Source of the DNA: Pseudomonadales bacterium
Lineage (GTDB): Bacteria > Pseudomonadota > Gammaproteobacteria > Pseudomonadales > Azotimanducaceae
Direction of reading: 5' to 3'
Length of the DNA stretch: 11,721 bases
NCBI GenBank assembly: GCA_022448765.1
Contig: JAKUTI010000068.1
Coordinates: 1-11,721, forward strand
Shown here piece by piece: positions 1-6,810 of this stretch. The notes beneath the pieces were generated by a model, which was not told the origin of the DNA, did not search any database, and saw nothing but the letters and a program-made list of their open reading frames with translations. A program made the translations under genes and the position numbers. Positions within the stretch are counted from its first letter, which is position 1. Each line of letters begins with the position of its first letter.

Positions 1-2
1 GG

Positions 3-623
3 TTGTTGATTCTTGATCCAACCGCTACGTGGCAGAAGTTGAAACTTGTTTGGCGGCACGCCAATGGCCATATTCATGGTCGATGGTACAACCACGTGCT
101 CCCGGAAACCGACTCTGGAGTACGTCGACGACACCGTAATTGGGCTCGGATATTACTTGCTGGACACGGCCTCTTGGCGGCGACGTTTATCGTCACCGGT
201 CATTGGTTTTTGATCGTTGTTTTTACTTTCGGCACCTTTTATTGCGGCTGGCTCGGGTTTCTATGTGGGATTCCTCAACACTACGGCCTGAATTCGGACG
301 TGCCAGACTTTCGCTACAACACGCGGACGTTCACGTGTTCGTGGTTGCCGGCGTTCTATTACTGGAATATGCAATACCATTTAGAGCATCACATGTTTCC
401 AGCGGTACCTTTCTACAATTTACCGAGGCTCCGGACAGCGATTGCCCACGACTTGCCCCCCGCGACCCACGGCCTTGTTGCGACCTGGAGGGAACTCTTT
501 GAGATTCGTCGACGGGTTCGCGAGAACCCTGATTATCGGTTTGTTCCCGATGTCCCATTAGCTCGCGAAAGCAACACGAAAGTGACGACGAGACAGTTAG
601 AGCTTCCCATTCATACGGCGTGA
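3..623 (+). CDS. Fatty acid desaturase family protein (3' part, 5' end outside window)
   Basis: This is the C-terminal part (about 206 residues) of a membrane-bound di-iron desaturase or hydroxylase of the fatty acid desaturase superfamily. The reading frame is open to the window edge, so the true start and the first histidine boxes lie upstream. Visible motifs are a late histidine box HLEHH (residues 126-130 of this fragment) inside YHLEHHMFP, and an upstream QHYGLNSD (92-99) followed by an NTRT segment, the spacing seen in this superfamily. Hydrophobic stretches at about 50-62 and 66-90 look like membrane segments between the histidine clusters. The family uses O2 and an electron donor to desaturate or hydroxylate acyl chains or related lipids at the cytoplasmic membrane. 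The substrate cannot be told from this fragment. The family call is firm; acyl-lipid versus carotenoid or other substrate is open. Confidence 0.88.
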   Translation: MLILDPTATWQKLKLVWRHANGHIHGRWYNHVLPETDSGVRRRHRNWARILLAGHGLLAATFIVTGHWFLIVVFTFGTFYCGWLGFLCGIPQHYGLNSDVPDFRYNTRTFTCSWLPAFYYWNMQYHLEHHMFPAVPFYNLPRLRTAIAHDLPPATHGLVATWRELFEIRRRVRENPDYRFVPDVPLARESNTKVTTRQLELPIHTA

Positions 624-888
624 AGTTTCTCTACCTAAATACTTTACAAGTAATTCATAAAATATTGAAATATAAAGATAAAATAGAAAATAATGTCGGC
701 GGATTTCGTCGGCAATGTCCACGTAGTTGGTGGATTGGATGAACAGATAGGGGGCAGAGGTGATTTTGCTTTATAGATCAGCGCAGTGTCTGGGCAGGTG
801 CTGGTTCTTTCTTTCTAGGGCGTAAAGGACAACAATTCGCGGCTCGGTCCAGATCGGACCAAACGATGACAACACCGAGGGGAGTGAT
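624..888. other. AT-rich intergenic region with small inverted and direct repeats
   Basis: No credible gene is seen in these 265 bases. The first part (about 636-692) is strongly AT-rich compared with its surroundings. It contains a short inverted repeat TACTT-tac-AAGTA (640-652) and a TTTACA hexamer (643-648) that resembles a -35 box, but I find no well-spaced -10 partner. GTCGGC occurs twice at about 694-713. Nearer the next gene lies a perfect 5-bp inverted repeat GGTCC-agatc-GGACC (846-860), 28 bp before the start codon at 889. The region probably holds the promoter of the 889-2311 genes; no terminator with a T-run is evident for the desaturase. Confidence 0.4.
846..860. promoter_or_regulatory. 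Inverted repeat, possible operator upstream of the ABM gene
   Basis: GGTCC-agatc-GGACC is an uninterrupted inverted repeat with 5-bp arms and a 5-base centre, 28 bp before the start codon at 889. The position suits an operator or a leader hairpin. It is short enough to arise by chance, and there is no regulator gene next to it. Confidence 0.25.
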
Positions 889-1182
889 ATGAGTGTGATG
901 ATCACGCTTGAGATGCCGATCAAAAGCGATAAGTTAGACGAGTATCTGGGGATCATGAAGCAAGCGCTTGTTGAGACACGCGGTTACAAGGGCTGTGAAA
1001 GTGTCGAGACGTATGTCGAAAAAGAAAAGTCCGTGGTGTGTCTGGTCGAACGTTGGAATAGTGTTGAAGACCAACAAGCGTATATGGCATGGCGCATGGA
1101 GACCGGATTATTGGAAGCGCTGGGACCATATCTCGACGGTGATCTCGTGAATCGGGTTTTTGATATCCACGCGGACGTTTAA
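889..1182 (+). CDS. Small ABM-fold monooxygenase-like protein
   Basis: This 97-residue protein has the look of the antibiotic biosynthesis monooxygenase (ABM) family: an initial beta strand MSVMITLEMP, a helix with regularly spaced charges (DKLDEYLGIMKQAL), GYKGCESVETYV, and the strand-helix VCLVERWNSVEDQQAYMAWR (about residues 51-70). Family members are dimeric ferredoxin-like alpha+beta barrels of about 95-110 residues, so the length is complete. Known members act as cofactor-free quinol oxygenases (YgiN type), heme-degrading enzymes or polyketide oxygenases, and others have unknown roles; nothing here picks one. The ATG is preceded by GAGGGG at a suitable distance. It sits just before DAHP synthase on the same strand and is probably co-transcribed with it. 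Confidence 0.8.
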   Translation: MSVMITLEMPIKSDKLDEYLGIMKQALVETRGYKGCESVETYVEKEKSVVCLVERWNSVEDQQAYMAWRMETGLLEALGPYLDGDLVNRVFDIHADV

Positions 1183-1228
1183 GCAACGCGCCGATGTTGA
1201 AAAATCCAATGGCGCAACGGAACCGGTT

Positions 1229-2311
1229 GTGAAGTACCACACCGACGATGTTCGAATTACAGGGACGGAAGAGGTTATCGCCCCCGAGTCCTTGATCGCC
1301 GAACAACCCATGTTGGATACCGCATCGCGCACTGTCTACGAGACGCGGGGAGCCATCAGTCGAATCCTAAAAGGGGAAGATCGTCGTTTGCTCGTCGTCG
1401 TGGGCCCATGTTCTATCCATGACCCCGATGCCGCTCGGGAATACGCGAGCCGGCTCGTCGAAGCATCTCAAGCCCACGTCGATGATCTTCTCATTATCAT
1501 GCGGGTTTACTTCGAAAAGCCCCGCACCACCGTGGGATGGAAGGGTCTCATTAACGATCCCCATTTGAATGGGTCTTTCGATATCAATGCGGGCCTGAGA
1601 ACGGCACGTGGGCTGTTGAGGGATGTTGCAGAAATGGGCCTCGGGACGGGGACTGAATACCTTGACCCTATCACGCCGCAATATTTGGGCGATCTCGTGA
1701 GTTGGGGGGCGATCGGAGCGCGTACCACGGAAAGTCAGGTCCATCGCCAACTTGCTTCGGGTCTATCGTGCCCCGTTGGATTCAAGAACAGTACCGATGG
1801 ATCGATTCAAGTTGCCGTGGATGCCATTAAGTCAGCAAATCACGAACACATTTTTTTGTCGGTGACCAAGCGCGGGCATTCGGCGAAGTTCACGACGTCG
1901 GGAAATGGCGATTGTCACCTGATCCTTCGTGGCGGTGGCGGAAAAACGAATTTCGACAATCCGTCCGTACATTACGCTAGCCGGTTACTCGATCAGGCGG
2001 GACTTGCCACCAAGGTTATGATCGATATGAGTCATGCCAATAGTGGTAAAGATTATCGCCAGCAGCTTTCTGTTTGTACGGATGTATGTACCCAGGTCGA
2101 ACGTGGTGAGACCCGCATTTTCGGCGTCATGCTTGAAAGCAATCTTATCGAAGGCAATCAACCGATCGGTACAGGTCAAGAGCTCGCGTACGGCTGCAGT
2201 ATTACGGATGCCTGCATCGGCTGGGACGATACGGTCTCGAGTTTGAAGCAGCTTGCGGGAGCAAGTCGAGCGAGGGTCTCCACCAAACCACGGAGTGCGG
2301 GACTTTTGTGA
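1229..2311 (+). CDS. 3-deoxy-7-phosphoheptulonate (DAHP) synthase, class I AroG/AroF/AroH type
   Basis: The enzyme condenses phosphoenolpyruvate and erythrose 4-phosphate to DAHP, the committed step of the shikimate pathway, in the cytoplasm. The frame is open from a TTG at 1160, but I choose GTG 1229: it gives 360 residues beginning MKYHTDDVRI, aligned with E. coli AroG (MNYQNDDLRI, 350 aa), and places the metal-binding cysteine of VVGPCSIHD at residue 61, as in AroG. Other matches are MRVYFEKPRTTVGWKGLINDP, the GAIGARTTESQ segment, the lysine in CPVGFKN, and the remaining metal ligands His in DMSHANS, Glu in GVMLESN and Asp in SITDAC. The residues around AroG Asp146, Pro150 and Ser180, linked to feedback inhibition, are also conserved, so the enzyme is probably inhibited by an aromatic amino acid. 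Which of the Phe/Tyr/Trp isozymes it matches is not decided, so no specific symbol is given. Confidence 0.95.
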   Translation: MKYHTDDVRITGTEEVIAPESLIAEQPMLDTASRTVYETRGAISRILKGEDRRLLVVVGPCSIHDPDAAREYASRLVEASQAHVDDLLIIMRVYFEKPRTTVGWKGLINDPHLNGSFDINAGLRTARGLLRDVAEMGLGTGTEYLDPITPQYLGDLVSWGAIGARTTESQVHRQLASGLSCPVGFKNSTDGSIQVAVDAIKSANHEHIFLSVTKRGHSAKFTTSGNGDCHLILRGGGGKTNFDNPSVHYASRLLDQAGLATKVMIDMSHANSGKDYRQQLSVCTDVCTQVERGETRIFGVMLESNLIEGNQPIGTGQELAYGCSITDACIGWDDTVSSLKQLAGASRARVSTKPRSAGLL

Positions 2312-2329
2312 TCAGGAAGGTTCGAGGGA

Positions 2330-2353
2330 GCCTGTGACTCTCGCATCGCAGGC
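2330..2353 (+). other. Hairpin downstream of DAHP synthase
   Basis: GCCTGTGA (2330-2337) can pair with TCGCAGGC (2346-2353) as an 8-bp stem with one G-U pair and an 8-base loop, 19 bp after the DAHP synthase stop codon. No T-run follows, so it is not a classical intrinsic terminator. It could protect the mRNA end or be accidental. The rest of the 2312-2510 gap shows no gene that I trust. Confidence 0.3.
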
Positions 2354-2496
2354 GTGGCATCCATCAATCCCATTGGAATACCTTCTCATGTGGCGACTCA
2401 TGCTGGGTGGTAGAGTGGCCCTAGGATCCGCATATCGATTTTAATCTATCATGAACTACCCGTTAGCGTGGGCCATGTTGATTGTGTCAAAGCCCG

Positions 2497-2502
2497 TAAG
2501 GA
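2497..2502 (+). promoter_or_regulatory. Ribosome binding site that favours the TTG start at 2511
   Basis: TAAGGA lies 8 bases before TTG 2511. The in-frame ATGs at 2451 and 2475 have no comparable Shine-Dalgarno sequence. Starting at the TTG also gives a standard signal peptide with a short basic n-region, whereas the upstream starts add 12-20 residues ahead of it. Confidence 0.5.
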
Positions 2503-2510
2503 CAGTTCGA

Positions 2511-4121
2511 TTGACCAAGCGATCGTGGCTCGCCGTTTGTTTGGCGGTCTTTGGTAGCTCTACTGTTCACAGTGGCCTGTGCGAGACGACCGAACCTGGG
2601 CTTAAGGATTTTTATTCTTCGGGCTGGGGAATTGACAGTGCGAACCGACGTTACCAAGGTCCTAAACGCACCTCAGTTTCGGCGGATAACGTCGATCGAC
2701 TCGAACTGAAATGGGTATATCAACTAGCGGAGAAAACACCACGCTCGTACCCGTTGGTCTCGGAAGATACGATTTTTTTTGGGGACAGTGGTCGCGGATT
2801 AGTCGCTCTCGATCGAGATACCGGGTGTACCCGTTGGACGAGCCCGGTTGAGGGAGTGGAAATATCGACCGCGATTTCGCCTGCCCGCCTGCCAGACGGT
2901 CGGGACGTTCTTATCTTTGGCGTTCGGCAGAACGGAATATTCGCGGTGGATGCGAGAGATGGGACTCACATTTGGCGTTATAGTTTTACCGAGGATCATC
3001 CGATCCCGATGTATTCTGGCTCGCCTCTCGTGGACGGAGATAATGTCTTCGTACCCATTTCATCCATGGAAATGGGCCTCACGATACTGCCATGGTATGG
3101 GTGCTGCACGACGAGCGGTGCTATGGGAGCCCTTGATTTATCGACCGGAGCCAAGAAGTGGTATACGCCAACGATAAGCGATCCGCCAGAAAAGACGGGC
3201 CGCCACTGGTTGTTTGTCGAGCGCTACGGCCCAAGTGGAGCGCCCGTTTGGGGGGCTCCGACGCTTGATGCAAAACGTGGTGTGGTCTTTTTCGGGACCG
3301 GTCAAAATTATAGCCACCCGACTAGTGCGACCAGCGACGCGATCTTCGCGGTGGATACGAGCAATGGCAACGTTCGGTGGGTGATGCAAGCAACCGCCAA
3401 CGATGCATACAGCATGGGTTGTGGTATCCCGGGTCATCCATTGTGTCCGGATCCTGTGGGTCCGGATCACGATTTCGGTGCGCCCCCCATCTTGTCGACT
3501 TTGCGAGATGGTCGCGAACTCCTCTTCGCGGGACAAAAATCTGGGGACGTACACGCGTTAGATCCTGACAAGGGGGAGCACGTGTGGCGCAAGCGCATAG
3601 GCCGTGGGGGTTTACTCGGTGGCGTGCACTTCGGCATGGCCGTACATCCCGAACTCGAGCTCGTTTTTGTTCCTATTAGCGATCGGGAAACGGGGACAGG
3701 AGAGGGCCAAGCGGCCCCCGGTCTGCACGCGCTAGAGATGGCAAGCGGTGAAACACGATGGAGTCGTATCATAGAAAGCAGAGGCTGTGCCGGGTGTAGT
3801 GGTGGGATCTCGAGCGGCATTGTCGCCAGTCGAGACTTGGTATTTTTCGGTGACTTGGATGGCCGCCTTTGGGCGCTTGACGTCAGCACCGGCGAAACAC
3901 GCTGGCAACATGACAGTTGGCAACAATACGACGTGGTGAATGGTGACTGGGCCCAGAAAGACGACGAAGGTCGAAGCTATGCCGAGGGTGGGGCGTTTGA
4001 CGCTCACGGTCCGATGCTCGCGGATGATCTTCTGATCGTTGCGTCGGGGTACGGCAACTTCGGACAACGAGGCGGCAATGCGCTCCTGGTCTTTCAAATA
4101 AAACCGGATGCCCTACCGTGA
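2511..4121 (+). CDS. Exported PQQ-type quinoprotein, polyvinyl-alcohol-dehydrogenase-like beta-propeller
   Basis: This is a predicted periplasmic eight-bladed propeller of the quinoprotein alcohol dehydrogenase superfamily. From the chosen TTG (536 aa) it opens with a signal peptide: MTKRSW followed by a hydrophobic core to about residue 22. At least seven blade motifs of the form ALDxxTGxxxW are visible (about 98-111, 143-159, 205-221, 278-293, 347-363, 405-421, 453-469), with LELKWVYQL at the start completing the ring. A vicinal cysteine pair YGCCTTSG (Cys198-Cys199) matches the disulfide that stacks on PQQ in these dehydrogenases. CPDPVGPDHDFG (about 312-323) and GGVHFGMA resemble the PVA dehydrogenase subgroup. 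There is no CxxCH, so the cytochrome c domain found in many relatives is missing and electrons must pass to a separate acceptor. CAGC (426-429) is followed by serine, so it is not a heme site. The substrate is unknown. If ATG 2451 is used instead, the protein is 556 aa. The next gene overlaps its stop codon. Confidence 0.85.
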   Translation: MTKRSWLAVCLAVFGSSTVHSGLCETTEPGLKDFYSSGWGIDSANRRYQGPKRTSVSADNVDRLELKWVYQLAEKTPRSYPLVSEDTIFFGDSGRGLVALDRDTGCTRWTSPVEGVEISTAISPARLPDGRDVLIFGVRQNGIFAVDARDGTHIWRYSFTEDHPIPMYSGSPLVDGDNVFVPISSMEMGLTILPWYGCCTTSGAMGALDLSTGAKKWYTPTISDPPEKTGRHWLFVERYGPSGAPVWGAPTLDAKRGVVFFGTGQNYSHPTSATSDAIFAVDTSNGNVRWVMQATANDAYSMGCGIPGHPLCPDPVGPDHDFGAPPILSTLRDGRELLFAGQKSGDVHALDPDKGEHVWRKRIGRGGLLGGVHFGMAVHPELELVFVPISDRETGTGEGQAAPGLHALEMASGETRWSRIIESRGCAGCSGGISSGIVASRDLVFFGDLDGRLWALDVSTGETRWQHDSWQQYDVVNGDWAQKDDEGRSYAEGGAFDAHGPMLADDLLIVASGYGNFGQRGGNALLVFQIKPDALP

Positions 4122-4588
4122 CCGATTCGGTTTCTGGTGAACTGCGCATACAGCGGATGGCGGCTACCGGATTGGATTGGGCATTGATCACGGTCGTGAC
4201 GTTACTGGTGATTCTCGCGACCGGGGTTCTAGAACACGCTGAGGATTACGCGAACGTCGGTCAGTCCACGATCAATGCCGTGCTCTGCGGACTGCCAGCT
4301 TACCTAATGCTGAATGGTTGGATGTTGTGGACCCGAGGCCAGACCGCGGGCAAAGCCGCGATGAGTCTCATGATTGTGGATCACCAAACGGGCAACTGCG
4401 CGAGCTTCTGGAAACTGTTGTTCGTCAGGGCACTCATTCCCGTCGTGGTCGTGGCCGTGGGATTCATTTGGGAGCTGCTGTGGTTGCTGGTGCTTATCGA
4501 TTTCTGTTTTATCTTTCGGAAGGATCAACGCTGCTTGCACGACTGGATTGCTGGTACGCGTGTCGTTAAACGCGTTGCGGGTCAATAG
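4118..4588 (+). CDS. RDD family membrane protein
   Basis: This 156-residue integral membrane protein has the RDD layout: Arg13 and Asp20 in RMAATGLDW at the head of the first membrane segment (about 20-38), a second segment (about 52-71), the signature GQTAGKAAMSLMIVD (74-88), a WKLLFVR stretch, and a last hydrophobic block (about 103-133) containing IDFCFIF with Asp128, ending in FRKDQRCLHDWIAGTRVV. Some RDD proteins have been linked to ion transport, but most have no assigned function. The GTG start overlaps the quinoprotein stop in a GTGA, which indicates translational coupling and a shared role, for example a membrane partner of the exported enzyme; that role is inference. It is convergent with the gene at 4600-4839, with only 11 bp between the stop codons. 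Confidence 0.88.
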   Translation: MTDSVSGELRIQRMAATGLDWALITVVTLLVILATGVLEHAEDYANVGQSTINAVLCGLPAYLMLNGWMLWTRGQTAGKAAMSLMIVDHQTGNCASFWKLLFVRALIPVVVVAVGFIWELLWLLVLIDFCFIFRKDQRCLHDWIAGTRVVKRVAGQ

Positions 4589-4599
4589 AAGAGGGACTA

Positions 4600-4839
4600 C
4601 TAGTTGTCGGCGACCGAGGCCTTCAACGCAGCGATTTCATCGTCGATCTGTGCGTCAACCGTAAGTTCGCGCCCTGCGCGACCGTACCAATATCCTGCAT
4701 TCTTCAAGTCACCCTCGAGCATATGCGCGATGCCGTGTGCCCATGCGCCGGGTGCCGAGTCATCGTTCTGAACAATCGTATGCGCAGCATCCCAGTCACC
4801 TTTTTCCAATAGCGTGATTGCGTCATGTAGTGTGTTCAT
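4600..4839 (-). CDS. Small helical (TPR-like) hypothetical protein
   Basis: A 79-residue soluble protein with no recognised catalytic motif. Its pattern of paired helices, DAITLLEKGDWDAAHTIVQ (7-24) and AWAHGIAHMLEGDLKNAGYWYGRAGR (32-57), resembles a single tetratricopeptide-type unit, and GDLKNAGYWYGRAGR looks like a conserved core motif rather than random sequence. Length and the ATG start are supported by an AGGG eight bases upstream. It lies 42 bp after the sulfatase stop codon on the same strand and is probably translated from the same message. A role as a protein-protein adaptor is a guess from the repeat-like form only. Confidence 0.7.
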   Translation of the reverse strand: MNTLHDAITLLEKGDWDAAHTIVQNDDSAPGAWAHGIAHMLEGDLKNAGYWYGRAGRELTVDAQIDDEIAALKASVADN

Positions 4840-4881
4840 GCGACCGACCCTAGCAGTGACCTGGACCCATTTCCACGGGCA

Positions 4882-6645
4882 TTAGGACACTCTTGGGCGA
4901 AAGAATCGGTGCCCCAAGGACCAACAACAACCCGCGACGATGAGTCCGATCAACGCAGCAATACCACCGTAACGCATAGCGAGAGCTTGATACCCCCGCA
5001 TCCCCACTTGTCGGACTTGGTCGTAGTCATTGGGGATCGGGAGCACGCCGTTGTCCTCAACGTAGTGTTCGTAAGCGTCGCGCATCTGACGAAAACGCAC
5101 GGGCAGATGCAACGCAAGGTCGTGGTATTCGCCTGGATCTTCTGTAATGTTGTATAGGTGCCATTGGCCGTCGCCAACTGACGGTCGGTTCATGACGATT
5201 TTAAAGTCGCCTTGAAAGAGGGCGGCGTTACCGCCGACCTCGTAACCGGTCACCTCCGAGTCATCGCGTATGCGTTCGGTTCGGGCTTGCAGAATGGGTC
5301 GTAGCGTCTTGCCTGTTAACGGCTCAATGTCTCTTCCTTGGTACTGCGATCCGGGATGTTCAATGTTCGCGATATCGAGAACTGTCGCGGCGAGGTCTTT
5401 GACGTAGGTAAAAGCGTGGGACAGCCTCGATGGGGCGACTACGGACGGTCCGGAAATCACGAGCGGAACACGCATACCTCCCTCGCCAGCATAAAACTTG
5501 TAGAACGCGAATGGCGAGGCGGCGGCCGATGCGTTGTCGGTCCCCAGAAAATTAAAACTGCCGCGTTCGCCAAGGCGTTCAATGTCCGTATGGTAACCGT
5601 TCAGCCGTAACCACCATCCAAACAACGGCCCCGCTAACGCCACGGGATTGGAAGGTTCAGGGCCGTTATCCGAGGTGACGATAAAAAGTGTGTTGGTGTA
5701 TTGGTCGGTCTGCTCGAGGTGACTGATCAAACGACCGAGGTGGTAGTCCATGGCCTCCACCATGCCGGCGTACACCGCCATTTGCTTCGACTCGCGTTCT
5801 TGCTCCACCGTAGACAATTCGTCCCATTCCCGCGTCGTCGGCATGTCGATCAATCGAGTTGTTGGGGGTACGATTCCTCGTTTAATAGCTTCTTGAAATC
5901 TCGTGGTTCGAACCGCATCCCAGCCGTCATCGTAACGGTGGCTGTATCTGGCGGTAAATTCAGGCGGCGTTTGAACCGGGATGTGAACTGCTTGGAAAGA
6001 GAGGTAGCCAAAAAAAGGTTGATCGCCTGACGCGTCGCCAATGAACTCGATGAGACGATCGACAAGATATTCGGAAGAATAAAAATTGGCCGGGAGTTGC
6101 AGTGGCTCGTCGTCTTCGAACCAGCGAGCCTCGTCGTAGAGTGGTAAGTACGGTTTTTGTTCCCAATTATCAGCCCCAGTGTCCGCGAGTGAGACCGATC
6201 GAATGAATCCGCGCGAGTTGGGCATTTGGTCTAGCCCCAAGTGCCATTTACCCGCCATGTAGGTGCGATAGCCCGCATCCGAAAGTAGCTTCGCGATGGT
6301 GACCACGTTGGGGCTGAGTGATCCCTGATAGTTTGGGCTATGGGTCTGCTCGGGCGGTATGGCCTCTGGGATATTGGCAACACCGGCGCGGTGCGAATCG
6401 ACACCCGTGAGGAGCATTGCCCTACTCGGGGCACAACTGGCGGCAGTGTGGAAGTTTGTAAAAGTGACCCCCCGTGTGGCCAAGGTATCGATGGTCGGCG
6501 TGGAAATTTCGCTGCCGTAGACGCCGACATCGGAAAACCCCAAGTCGTCTGCGAGAATCAGAACAATGTTGGGTCGGTTATCCGCCACCGAGAATCCGGT
6601 GGAAATTACGAGACCAAGAAGAACTAAAGACCTATGCGGGCGCAT
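4882..6645 (-). CDS. Secreted, C-terminally membrane-anchored sulfatase (arylsulfatase family)
   Basis: This is a formylglycine-dependent sulfatase that hydrolyses sulfate esters outside the cytoplasm. The frame is open from GTG 6699, but ATG 6645 puts a clean signal peptide at the N-terminus (MRPHRSLVLLGLVISTGFSVA), giving 587 aa. Motifs in this numbering are the metal-binding DDLGFSD (33-39), the modification signature CAPSR (Cys71-Arg75; Cys71 becomes formylglycine), GKWHLG (Lys133, His135) and TSDNGPEP (Asp326, Asn327), so the active site looks complete. Near the C-terminus a hydrophobic segment starting GGIAAL (about 560-578) is followed by a short basic tail HRFFRPRVS, which should anchor the enzyme in the inner membrane. 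The CxPSR form needs a formylglycine-generating enzyme or anSME, and neither is in the window. Aryl, glycan or steroid sulfate are all possible substrates. It is divergent from the crotonase gene and probably co-transcribed with 4600-4839. Confidence 0.92.
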   Translation of the reverse strand: MRPHRSLVLLGLVISTGFSVADNRPNIVLILADDLGFSDVGVYGSEISTPTIDTLATRGVTFTNFHTAASCAPSRAMLLTGVDSHRAGVANIPEAIPPEQTHSPNYQGSLSPNVVTIAKLLSDAGYRTYMAGKWHLGLDQMPNSRGFIRSVSLADTGADNWEQKPYLPLYDEARWFEDDEPLQLPANFYSSEYLVDRLIEFIGDASGDQPFFGYLSFQAVHIPVQTPPEFTARYSHRYDDGWDAVRTTRFQEAIKRGIVPPTTRLIDMPTTREWDELSTVEQERESKQMAVYAGMVEAMDYHLGRLISHLEQTDQYTNTLFIVTSDNGPEPSNPVALAGPLFGWWLRLNGYHTDIERLGERGSFNFLGTDNASAAASPFAFYKFYAGEGGMRVPLVISGPSVVAPSRLSHAFTYVKDLAATVLDIANIEHPGSQYQGRDIEPLTGKTLRPILQARTERIRDDSEVTGYEVGGNAALFQGDFKIVMNRPSVGDGQWHLYNITEDPGEYHDLALHLPVRFRQMRDAYEHYVEDNGVLPIPNDYDQVRQVGMRGYQALAMRYGGIAALIGLIVAGCCWSLGHRFFRPRVS

Positions 6646-6802
6646 TCGAACACCATAAGCCTTGTTGTGATCGGAGAGAAGTGCCCGCACTGGCGCCACG
6701 TGAACACCTTTTCGGTCGGGGCTGCTGCGGGTATTGTCTCCTACTGATCGGAAGGGATGTAGGAGGGGCGAGTGTCTGTAGGCAAACGTGGGTTGAGTTC
6801 TG
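6646..6802. promoter_or_regulatory. Divergent intergenic region between sulfatase and crotonase-like gene
   Basis: This 157-bp segment must hold the start signals for both flanking genes. An 8-bp direct repeat TGATCGGA occurs at 6668-6675 and 6745-6752. A strong AGGAGG (6761-6766) lies too far from the ATG at 6803 to serve it directly. I cannot assign -35/-10 boxes with confidence. Confidence 0.4.
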
Positions 6803-6810
6803 ATGAGTGA
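6772..6810 (+). CDS. Possible 12-codon leader ORF before the crotonase-like gene
   Basis: A GTG at 6772 sits five bases after AGGAGGGG (6761-6767 region), the best Shine-Dalgarno match in this gap. It opens a 12-codon frame (MSVGKRGLSSDE) ending in TGA at 6808-6810, which overlaps the start of the next gene (ATG 6803) in another frame. Translation of this leader could deliver ribosomes to the downstream start, which itself has only a weak TGAG. It may equally be chance; no regulatory codon run is seen in the peptide. Confidence 0.25.
   Translation: MSVGKRGLSSDE

Noticed and set aside
1160..1228. TTG 1160 as the start of DAHP synthase
   Set aside because: It would overlap the ABM gene by 23 bp and add 23 residues with no counterpart in AroG, whereas GTG 1229 matches the AroG N-terminus exactly.
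2253..2444. 63-codon open frame after DAHP synthase
   Set aside because: It begins inside the DAHP synthase gene in another frame, lacks a ribosome site and has no recognisable content.
2572..2584. Lipobox around SGLC at the end of the quinoprotein signal peptide
   Set aside because: The residue before the cysteine is leucine rather than Gly/Ala/Ser, so lipoprotein processing is unlikely.
3786..3803. CxxC motif in the quinoprotein considered as a heme c site
   Set aside because: The residue after the second cysteine is serine, not the histidine needed for CxxCH heme attachment.
3138..3889. Long open frames on the - strand (3138-3554, 3467-3889)
   Set aside because: They are antisense shadows of the quinoprotein, with biased arginine/serine/proline composition and no motif.
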